A DNA stretch of 64,000 bases from Owenia fusiformis. Its lineage: Eukaryota > Annelida > Polychaeta > Sabellida > Oweniidae. The stretch covers positions 221,513-285,512 of the forward strand of contig CAIIXF020000004.1 of NCBI GenBank assembly GCA_903813345.2, read 5' to 3'. The position numbers were made by a program, and so were the translations under genes. This document shows, one piece after another, positions 42,968 to 54,900 of the stretch; positions within the stretch are counted from its first letter, which is position 1, and each line of letters starts with the position of its first letter. The notes under the pieces are model-generated. The model had not been told where the DNA came from and ran no database searches. It saw only the letters and a list, made by a program, of their open reading frames with translations.

Positions 42968-45900
42968 TTAAGGGGTCGGTATAGTTAGATTAAAATTCCT
43001 GTTTTCGATAAGTTTCTGGAACGCTCCTGTGAAATCTCGTATCCAGACGTTGTTCAAGAAAGCGTATTCGTTCAGAATGTCAACGGTCGAAGCAAATGGA
43101 CAAACTGACCAATCACAGTCGACGCTGCCATCTTCATTTGGCTCTTGGTCCAACAGCAGCCCCATATCGGAATTCAGCATTATTGCTAAAATGTTAAACA
43201 TTAACAGCATAACAGAATGCATCAAGCAGTTGCTTGGTCATACATTTCACAGTAGTTTAGGAAATAGTCCATGGGACAAAAGAATACACGACAGAATACG
43301 TGAAAGTATATGTCACAAAACCTTTGACAACTACATGTATGATCTCTGGTTTGAATCATACAAATGGGACGGACCCTGAAGCTACTTAAAATGAAAGTTT
43401 ACATACTGACTCCTCCTGAACCTTCCCACTGGAAATGCCTCTCATCTAAGTATGGTGTGTTGTCTCTGTGGGTCTGTAAAATATCCTGACTGAGTTTCCA
43501 CATAGAAAAATATTGGAAATTCAATTTCCCCTTAATTTTTCAATGTAATGCATTATTATTGTACCATGGCGAAACATAAATAACATAAGCAATATAAAAG
43601 GTTAATTTGAAGCACAGTTCGGATAAAAGTAGGGGGGTTGATTAAGTAACACGTTTTTAAGAGAACCTGAGATCTTGTAATATTTCGACCTACAGAGGAT
43701 TAAATGTCCCGCTCTCAATTCACTTTCTCAGGCAACTGATTAAAATTATTTCCCGTATACTTATTTATGCAATGGTTACAAGGATAAAGAACGAATATCA
43801 GGTGAAGATATATTGGATATTTGGATCAAGATATCATATTTTGGCAAAAAATCCTCAAACAATCGAATATCACTTCTCAAACCGTCGAATATCACATCTC
43901 AAAAGTGTCATGAACTTACCCAACGCCAACCAGCGTCTTGCATATCATGATAGAACGCGTTATTTAAAACATCTGCGCTGCGGACCCAACTTCCTGCAAT
44001 GAGTACTTTGATTGGTCAGATAAGGTGGCGTGACCTATCAGAATTAACTTTTATTGGTCAAATAAGGTCACATGACCATGACAAATGAACTGAATTGCTA
44101 CCAACATTCCCAATTTCTTGCAATATGGTAATAATCGACCTTCCATTTTTTAAAGTTTCAACTTGTAAAATATTTTTCTTTCTAGACAATGTCCAATAGA
44201 TTACATTATCCGTGATATTTTACATGTCTTATGATATCACAAAAATAGCATCCAAACATAACAATCAATTCAAAAATGATAGGATAATATTATTAAAATA
44301 TAAAGACAGAACATATCAAAAATTAGAATGAATTGTTATTTGTCAAACAAACCTTTCTAAACATAAGGTTAGCTGTATGTGCCTGACAGTACCACGACTA
44401 GTCTGATGAGGTCACATATCCAAGAAGAATGAATTGTTATTGGTCAAATAAAGTCACATGACCATGAAAAATGACCATAATCTCTACTTACCTTCCCATC
44501 CAAGGTTCTCTGTATGTGCCCTGCCCAAGGTATGCGCTCCAATTATCGCCACAGTTTCCCGTACGTTGAACCCAAATTCATTTTGAAAATAGGTTATTTG
44601 ATCGCCAACTCCTTCTCGTGCGTTCGGAAATTCTTGGACAATATTGGTATTTGGTGACGTAGGGCAATCTGGACGCCCGTAGCGGAATGTTAGTTGAGGA
44701 GTACAGTCAGCGTCCTCTGGTAAACAATTAGCAAACTAAAATGTAACACCATGCCAGTCTTTATAATAATATTAAGTTAAACACTAAATATGATGAGGTT
44801 TTGTATTAACAAAATAACACTTTGTTTGGGCTACAGAGCTAATGTGGTCAGCTATTGGCGGTTACGAGCCCTGTCGGTAATATTTATTGCTATACGATAA
44901 AAAGTGATTTTAAAAATTGCTCAACGCGCATGACGGAAACATATAATTATGTGTACAAGCAATAAATATATTTAGGTGTGTCGGTAACCCTACTATCACA
45001 CCAAACTAGTTCTCACTACGTTCTCGGAAACGGGCTTCAACTGTGTACGAACGAACTGGACCTACTAAGAACCGTTTGGGATCTATTTACAAACTTCATC
45101 GAACGTACTCGAGCGGGTAGGTCCTCTAGAACTTAGAACATGCTCAAAATGTTCTCGTGGTCGTCACTTTCTACAATTAGAACGAGTGACAACGTACTAA
45201 CGACGAGCTGGACGTTCTACGAACGGAACCGTCGTACTTCAGTCCTACTAGGGACGTTTTAACAACGAGTTGAACTGTCTGAGGACGTGTTGAGAACGAG
45301 GTAGAACTAATTGCAAACGGGTTTAAACTGATTAAGAACGTATTTAACACTGCTTATGAACGAGATAGCAAAAATATAGCTATCACACGCACCAAACAAG
45401 TTGCCACTGCGTTCTTCAAAACTGGTTTTAAACTGTGTGCGAACGGAATGAACGTAGCTGCAACTTTCTAAGGTCTATTTACAAACTTTATGAACGTTCT
45501 CAGACGGGAATGTGATTTAAGAATTTTGAATCGATTCAAAATTCGATGGCGACCATACCGTTCTGAAATCAGGTCATGTTGACCTTCTAGACTAAGGGAC
45601 GCGTTCTACGACGTTGCACCCCGACGTGGTGTGACCTGAACGAACTGCGAACGAGATGGACGTATTGAAGACTGTTTAAGAACGAAGAAGCTAATTATTT
45701 AAGACATATTTCCCGACCACAGCCAGATTGAGCCCGTTTTACGACGTTTTCGTAGGACTGGCAAGAACGGGTAAGAACTAGTTTGGTGTGATAGGGGGGT
45801 TAGTAGATCAAACTATAAGATAGATATGTGAGTGCGAGTTCATTACAATCGTTCAAATTAAATTCTAATTTATAAATATGAATATACAACAGTCAAACAT

Positions 45901-48900
45901 ATTTAGTTTTGATCCTCTTTAACTGTTGCCTATGAAAGAGCGCATGTGCTCAGAACACTACACATTTAAACATTTTCAAGAATAAAAAGACATCACCAAC
46001 AAGCTTACAGTTTACTCCGAAACCTTACCACTGTCCCTCTCTCAAATACAATAACAGAGGGAAGAACATGAAAGTCAGAGGCTTAATCAGATGCATGATG
46101 GAAAAGGTCTTCTGTCTAATTAGTTGCATAATGGGATAAAACCGACGAATACTTACGTCTGCCCCTCTCTCGACTGCCGTAATAGAGGCAAGAACATAGA
46201 AGTCTGCTTAATCAATTGCATTGTGGGATATATCTTCTGCTTAATGAATTGCATTATGGGATTAACGAATGCTTACCTCTGCCCCTCTCTCGACTGCCGT
46301 AATAGAGGCAAGAACATAGAAGTCTGCACGGGAAAGTTGGCTCGAGAATTCAGCATCGTAGACGGAATCTAACTGGTTTGTGTAGAAGCGAAGACCTTCA
46401 AAGAGCGATAAACGCCTTAGGTAGAGCTCTCCTTACTCTTTGTACCATTGAGATGCATGTTGAAAGATGGCAACGGCCCTGATGGTGTACTCTCAAGCAC
46501 CTCAACGTGAATTCCCATTTGTGGGATAAGTTCACATGACCATCAAAAGCGTACTGTAATTGGCCGGTTAAGGTCACATGACCAAGCATAATGTACTGTG
46601 ATTGACCAGATACGCTAATGAATATTCAAGAGCAGTTCCATGAATTGGCTTCAAAAAGTACAATCTACATTTAAATTGAGTTTTTATTTCTAAAATTGAT
46701 TATAAGCAAGCTATAAAAACCTTGACCGAATGTGAAAATTTACCTGCGTTTTCTGGATTGTTGTGGTTAATGCATCCATCACAACCACCAACACAATCGT
46801 GGAACGCTAACCTAAAAGGAAAACTTATTTTCACGCATGCGTTTTGTACCCACCCATTATTCGGTGGAAACATCGAAGATTAATTTTCATCTCTGAATTT
46901 AATTCAAGGCTTTTTTGCCATATCGGCATTATTACCCGAGACTTACATAAACTTGAAATTTCTAGTTCCTAACTAAATAATTTACCCGTGCATGTGTGTG
47001 GGAGTGGTTGTTCAAATGTATTATTCTATCTGATCCATATGATCTCAAAGTGAGATGAAAATTTTTCTTTATCAATTATTAACAGGATCTTAAGAGGTTC
47101 TGGACAAATCATTTGATTCTGGACTTGTCATATTTTTTTTTCAACGAAATCACATCCAAGGGTTGAATTTTTATTAGCTATTTAGATAGTGAGTCCTGCC
47201 TAGTATTAATTTCAATAAAATGTTAAAATACACTCCCCTCCATAAGTTTGGCAACCTTTTTTCCCCCATTGAACTACGTGTTAAAGCCTCTTTACCTTTC
47301 AAACGTAAAGAGGCTTTAACACATAGTTCAAAGGGGAAAAAAGGTTGCCAAACTTATGGAGGGGAGTGTAGAACCCTATTTGAGAGTCAATCTAATACTT
47401 ACACTACTTTGATAAATTAAGGCAAATCCTGAAATATTCTTAAAGTGCATTTTTTATGAAATATTATCCAGCAAGTATTTAGATGAAACGGTCTTATTTA
47501 AATACAAGTCATAACATGATGATATTTTTCATGAAACATTTTTCATTTTTAATTTAGGTGAAAACCCTTACATGATGATGTGTTTTCATAACTTCTTTCA
47601 TAAAATTCCATCAAGGGGTGAAGATAAAATGATCGAATTTAAGTGATTTAAGGATCACGAGAATATGTTTTCTTTGATATTTTCTATAAAATCCCATCCA
47701 ATGGTCAAGGTAAAATTTTGATTTTGATTTGGTATTAGGTCACCTGTTCGAAAGATCCATATAAGGCCCATAGAACCATATAGGAACGTCATTTTGAATG
47801 TCACGTGATAGATCCATATAAGGCTTTTAGAAGCATGTCGGGAAAGATGAGTGGAAGCCCCTGACACCTGTTTCACGATTTTATCCGAACGTTGTTCGGA
47901 TCATTTCGGTTTTTATGCACTTCATTATTGTACCGAAGTTTGCCGATTCGATTCGTCGTATTTCGGAATCCTGGTGACAATTTTATACTCCATTTGGAGT
48001 ATTTTTGATCCACTTCTTATGACGAAATTTCCCGAACCTTGTTCGGATTAATCCGGATTTTCTGACCTACTTTATCTTCCGAGATTTCACGAGTTAACAT
48101 TCGTCTCATTTCGGAATCCTGGTGACAATTTTATACTCCATTGGAGTATTTTTGATCTACTTCTTATGACGAAAATTCCCGAACCTAGTTCGGATTAAAC
48201 CGGATTTTCTGACCTACCTTTTCTACCGAGATTTAACGAGTTACATTCGTCTCATTTCGGAATCCTGGTGACAATTTTATACTCCATTGGAGTATTTTTG
48301 ATCTACTTTTTCTGGATTTTGCCCTACTTATTATTGTGACAACAAGCAAATCAAAAAGTTCGACATGAACGGGTCTCGATCAACTAACCTAGAGCCTGGA
48401 AGCCAGGCACGCTAACCATGAGGCCAACGTGCTACCGATATGAAAGAACAAAAGTATTATATATTTATACCGAGCGTCAATTCAAAATGATCCTCACTTT
48501 TGAATCCACTTAAATACGACTCGTCAGTTGTATCCAGAATAGGTGAACGCCTATGGCGCTAGGGAATAACCCAGTCCCAGGTGAGCGGTTCGTATCCCTC
48601 CGTGATATACTATTTTTGTTTTATTAAATACGACAGAAAGGAGCAAGGTGTAGTTTGAAAACAAGACGTTAGTTTGTTCATAACAGTTTGGAAACATTAA
48701 TCTCTGATAATTTAAGATTTTCCACTCCTGAAGGGCCTCTAGATCTATGAAATTCATTAATCAAGACAGTGTAAAATTTTTAGATATATGTTATACATTT
48801 TCATACTTTAGCCTGTGGAATCAACTAAATATTACATTTTGGATTTCATTGATATCCTGTCATAGTCCTAAAAAAATAATTCTGGAACATTATTTTTTCA

Positions 48901-51900
48901 ACACTGATACAAATTTCCCTGACTTTTCCCTGACATATCTACCGTTTCAAAATTCCCGGTCATCTTTGGCCCTTTTGACCTAATTTTAAAATTACCTGAC
49001 ATTTCCAGCACTTGGAAAATTAAGTCAATTTCCCTGACATTTGCAGGTGTGTACGAACCCTGGAAATATCCCAATGGCTCGCCCTATGAATCGCTAGCAC
49101 AGATTGGATTGATTAGTGTTTCAAAATGGTGGACGAAGTGTTTGATTAGATAATTTACATATTGAGCTTCTTAAAGGGGCAACAAGGCCTGTACATAGAA
49201 AATTCGAATTTTTTTACATTTTCTGAATTTTTAGGGCAACATTTGGCTTAACATCTCTTTTTATACATTTTTTCTTAAAATGTATGGATAAACAATAAAA
49301 TTTCAGCATTAAGCAGTGCAAATTCAGTTCAAAGCTTCTATAAAGGGAGTCCAACTTATAGATTTTGAAGATCCGACTCGTTTAAAGAAGAATATCAGCA
49401 GCTTAAATCACGCCCGGTGATCATACAAAATGGACGGAGGGGGGGGAGTATGCGATTTCTGCAAGAAAACTCAACAAATTTGGAAGATTTATTTTTTTCA
49501 AGATAAAATTTACAACTGAATTGCCAAATGAATAGGCGCAGTGCATGGCAAAATATGTAAGGTCTTCTAGTATTTTTTTGAACTGATACGCTTCTAAGAT
49601 ATGAGATCTATTATTAGAGATTTTACATTTTGGCATGCCATCTCCTGACACCTTAGTGAACTAAGTCATGTGATCATTTATATCCAATCAGAATGCATTT
49701 CTGCCACACAGTGATAGCATAGTGATCCAAAGCTAAACCAATGTGTAGGAAGGGTTTATATTATCATATAGAAGGGGTGCACTTTTCTAATTGGCCATGG
49801 TTGACATGCATGTTTGCAAACTTAGTACTTGCATCAATAGCTCTAACTGGCATCCTAACAAAATAAATTCATGCTACACTGATGCCTGGGTCACATTTGC
49901 TCCGTTTGTTCAATATTGTATTCAATTTTGAACAAAATACTCAATCGGCATGGCGCCGTAGTGATAATCGGAGCAATCTGCATTACTTGTACACAGTGTA
50001 TGCCTGAATAGCCCATTTTCAGCATAGTAATATCTAAGAAGGGTTTCCAAAATGCTCCATCATGGAATACCTTGACCCTCTCTTCTTACATGATAGAAAC
50101 AGACATGTTTCTAGATGCGATGTGTACCAGAATGAAAGCTCTGGCTTCTTCCTAACTTGGCGGGAGGGTGCAAAGTACTTTCTTGATCATTAAAAATAAA
50201 TGCCATTGTCACAGGAACTCTGCATTTTATAAATTTATGTAAATCCATTGAATATTTATCTGCATGCTCGAAGTTAAGTAAGTTAAGAAGATGAGATTCT
50301 TAATAACACTTGATCCAAATCTATTTGATATTCAAAATCTGAGTAAACCTCTTTTTTTGAAGAACCAACTATCTATCATATTACTCAGATTGGATTAATC
50401 AATATTCTCTTTCTCTCTCTAGTTTGTATGAATGAATGACCCTAAACATCATGTGAAAGACCTCTCAGAAAATGTGCCCAATATATTACTCTAAATCATA
50501 CATGTCATAGGAGCTTTGAAATTTTGAAAAGTTGTCTGCAACAAATATTGTGATCATAAAAAGAGAATAGATTGCTTTCTAAAGCAGTTTCCTCATTTTT
50601 TCTATTTTTAGGAATGAATTCAAATTTTCAAAAGCTTCTATAATTTCAAATAATATATTTGGCACACTTTCTCAAAAATGCAATAGATTCTGTCTGGTGA
50701 CCTTTCTAAAAGTCCAACTTTTAACTGTTTTTGAGTCACATTTTCTGAGTCACACTCCTCTGTGTATACTTTCTCCAGTATGTATGAATCGAAACTAGGT
50801 TAATTTCCCATGTTCCTAAACCAATAATTTATTGTTTTATCTACTTTCTGTGTATGTGTGTATGGACTAATATTTATATTTTTCTAGTGTATATATGAAA
50901 CAATAAATTTTAACTGTGTGTGTTGACAAATATCATGTACTTTCTCCAGTGTGTATGAGCAAATATTATGTACTTTCACTAGTTATTTAACCAATACTCT
51001 GTACGTTCATACACACTGGAGAAAGTACATAGTATTTGTTCATACAAAATGTGTGTTCATAAAAAATGGAGTACATGATATTTGTTCATACATACTGGAG
51101 AAAGTATATACACAGGCGTGTTGGTTCATATACATGTCCATACTGGAGAAAGAGCGTAATGTCTCTTCATACACATTATAGGTATTGTAGTTCATTAAAT
51201 TCGTTCATACTCACTGGTTTAGGTACATTGTATTCGTTCTGACACATTGATTAATTAACAAAATATTGAAAACACGGAAGAGAATGAACAACGTTTTGGT
51301 TCATGCACAATGGAGAAAGTACAAATCATTTGCTTATGCATGTTGTAGAATGGTCACAAAATATTTGTTCATACATGCAGGAGAAAGTACAAAAAATGTG
51401 TTCATTGAAAGTGGAGAACCCAGATTATATACTTTCTCCAGTTTGTATGAACAAATTCATCAATGTGTTTCATGCAACACATTTTAATTTGTAATTTAAG
51501 ATGCTATGTAAGTTAACAGAAATGACAAAACAAAAAATAAACATAAACATGGTGAAATAACCTTTTCAGTCCTCTGAAAATGTGACTGAAAAATAGCTAA
51601 AACTAGGTGCTCAGGAAAGGTCAATAAACAGAATCTCTTGATTCTTTTCAGAAGATGTGTCTAATTTATTGCTCTAAATGATACAATCTTTGAAATTTTA
51701 AAAAATCACTGAAACAATAATTGCTGTAGTTAAAAGGAAAATAGATCGATTTTAAATTCAGTTTTTTTTTCATTTTTTTCTTTTTCTGAGAATGATATGA
51801 ATTTTTTTTAATTGTTTCATTTAGAGTAATATATTGGGCACATTTTCTGAAAAGGTCAAAAGATTCTCTTCAGTGACCTTTCCTGAGCACCTACTTTTAG

Positions 51901-54900
51901 CTATTTTTCAGTCATATTTTCAAAGGGCTTAAAAGGTTATTTCATCATGTTTATGGTCATTCTGACCATTTTCCTTGTGTTCCCAGTTATGTAAATGATA
52001 TGTGGAACTAATTAAACTGACTGGAGGTCCAAACAGAACTCTGTTATCTTGATTCAAAAAATTTTCAAAATCCAGCATGGTTTTGACATTTTTTGTTTTG
52101 TCATTTCCTGTTAACTTATAGCACCTTAATCTGTATTTCCAAGTAAGATTTTTTAGAATTGCGCCTGTTTGTGAAATTAAGTCAATAAACTAACCAGAAA
52201 TGTCTGCAATAATAGAAAAATCAATAGTGATTTTTGGGCATTTTGGTAAAGCCTTTGGTTTGTAATGGGAAGATTGTCTTTATCACTAGAACTGTTCTGC
52301 ATGGGGTCTTTTGCACAATTGATAAATTATATACTATACTAATACATTACTATATAGATTTGCAATGTCTAGGTTTTATTCAAGTAACTGACTCCACTGA
52401 GTGTGTATTCAAATGTTGTGCTTATAAAATGTATCGACTCCTATACTACCTTTTGAATGAAAATAAACTCTTCCAAAGGTGATAGGACCTTAGTGCACCC
52501 ATGCCATGGTAAGGAAGTTAGGTTGGCATGCCAAAATGTAAAATCTCTATTAACGGCGCATCATCATCATCAACGTGCAAAAGTCAATGTTTTTGCAATG
52601 AATCAGGCAACAATGGTCTACACGACCTGTAATAAATAGGTATGAGGGGCGTTATTATCACAACACTGACATTGCTCACTTTTTAAAGTTGTTTCAATGC
52701 GTTATACAAAAATAACCCCATTGTTACAAAATCACAAAAAGTGAAATATCTATTCTTGTATTGCATTTTCTTTCACTGGACATATTTTAATTTGCATTGC
52801 TATTAGATACATTTTAAGGGTGATATGAAAATTGAACCACGAAAACAGATGTACTTTAAGTTAAAGGGAACTTTCTACCATACCCGCCATGCTATCTGAC
52901 CCGAACGAGCCACCTTGTGGTGAGACTGGTAACTACCTGCTCGCATCTGCGTTATTACACAGAGACATAAACGTATACACAAGGAAACGATAGGAGCTAA
53001 CCTATTTTATCTCTGTATACATTTAAATTTAATACATCTTTACAAAAAATACAAAATACCTGTATATTTATTTTTTTACCTTGACCGATTCTTGAATTGA
53101 ATCGAATTTGTCCAAAGGTCTTGAAACGTAAAATACCTAAATATTTATCTTTGACCTTGGGATGACCTTGTACAAGAAACATTAATGTTGACCTCGGTTC
53201 ATCTAATCATAATTCGCCAAGGGCCATAGTATCATCAAACGCCAAATACCTAGACATTGATCGTTTACCTTTGAATGAACTTAACTCTGACCTTCGGAGA
53301 CCAACTTACTAACTTAAGGTTAAATGGTGTAGAAGGAGATGTCCCGACAGACAGACAAAATGACAGACAGACCGAACATGCTTTATAGAAGGTCTCGACA
53401 TCTCCTTTTGCCCTCATACTTGATGGGCCAGTGAGCGTTCTACTAAGGTCAGAGGTCAAAGTCATTCTAGCTTAAAGGCAGAATCAGATATATGGAGGTG
53501 ACAAAATTACAAGCAACATGTACAACTGACGTACACTATTCCTTACAATCTCAAATACAATATCTCACAAAATATTTACGATATGTTAGAAATTGATGAA
53601 GGTATAATCGATTAAAATGATTAGGTGACCTGAAGTCAAGGTCATTCCTATGCGAAATGTCAATGTCTAGGTATTTGGTGATTTAAAGTCCTTTGGACTG
53701 CTGTGACCCTTGGCAACCAACGATTAGGTGAACTGAGTTCAAGGCCAATGTTACTGGGTCAAGTTTGTTTCAAGATCAAAAATTAATATCTAAGTATTTG
53801 GCGTTGTAAGGACCTTGAGGGCTACAATGACCCTTGACGACACATGATTAGGTGACCTAAGGTCAAAGTCAATGTGTATTGGCCAACATTATTTCAAGGT
53901 CACATCTAGGTACTCTAGTATCTGGCGTTTCACGAGGTTTCAACAAGTTCATCTCAATTCAAAAATCAGTCAAAGTCAAGTTATCAATACAGGTATTTTG
54001 CATTTTATGGAGACTGCTGCTATGTGGGGACCCTTCGTGATCCACTCGAACATGTAGATTTCTAGTATTTGTAAAGATGAATAAAAGTTAAAATGTATAC
54101 TTTCCATGAGCTCCTATCGTTGGATTTAAATAAGGAGTATGATTTTAAAATTGGCTGGGTCGTGGTTATGCAACAATAGTATGTTCGAAATACCGCTGTG
54201 TAATGCCTGGATCACATTTGCTGCGAGTATTTTGTTCAAAATTGAATACATTTCTGAACACAATACTCAATCGGCCGGGCGCCGCAGTGAAAATCGGAGC
54301 AAATGTGACCAAGACATAAAACAATTGAATAATACACAACTGTATCAGTTTCACATTTACCGCGGTCAAAAGCATTTACAAAGATACCGCCAGAGTTGGC
54401 AATCATATAAAATGAAACCAATCCCGCTGTGATTCATAGAAATAACTAATTTACTGCATTGAGCTCAATGTTATAACCATGTCGATTTACATGAGTGTCC
54501 GATTCATTGTACCAAATTTAAACCCTGACTGTTCTCCAGAAAGCAATAAGCTGACATGTATCATATTTTACATTTTAATACAACTGAAAAGATAATAAAT
54601 GTTTTAATATAAAGTTGACGTTGTTATAAATGTTTTCAGCGTAAAATCAAAGCACAACCATATAATTAAAAAAATTAAAAAAATACGCTGGGATTCCAAC
54701 TGGATACAACTGACGAGTTGTATTTAAGGTGGCCTAAAGTGCTGCTTATTTTTTGCACTCTGATGTTCAATCAACATCATTCGAGTATCTATATGTTCCT
54801 GACACGTTCTGACATCCGGTTATGACAACATCTACCCTATGTTTGCACGAGAAATTGACGTAATTCATGACTGAAATCGGGAAGACAAAAATATGTGATA

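Larger units (their letters stand above)
47081..48762. repeat. left arm of large inverted repeat
   Basis: This arm is the reverse complement of 58105-59650 at high identity, apart from a 138-bp MITE plus its 2-bp TA duplication present only here. Arm ends are sharp: AACAGGATCTTAAGAGG outside and GATTAATGAATTTC inside. It lies inside the first intron of peroxidase B. Confidence 0.9.

Noticed and set aside
47655-47876. Conserved 73-codon frame present in both inverted arms
   Set aside because: Conservation is explained by duplication of the whole arm; non-coding parts are equally conserved.
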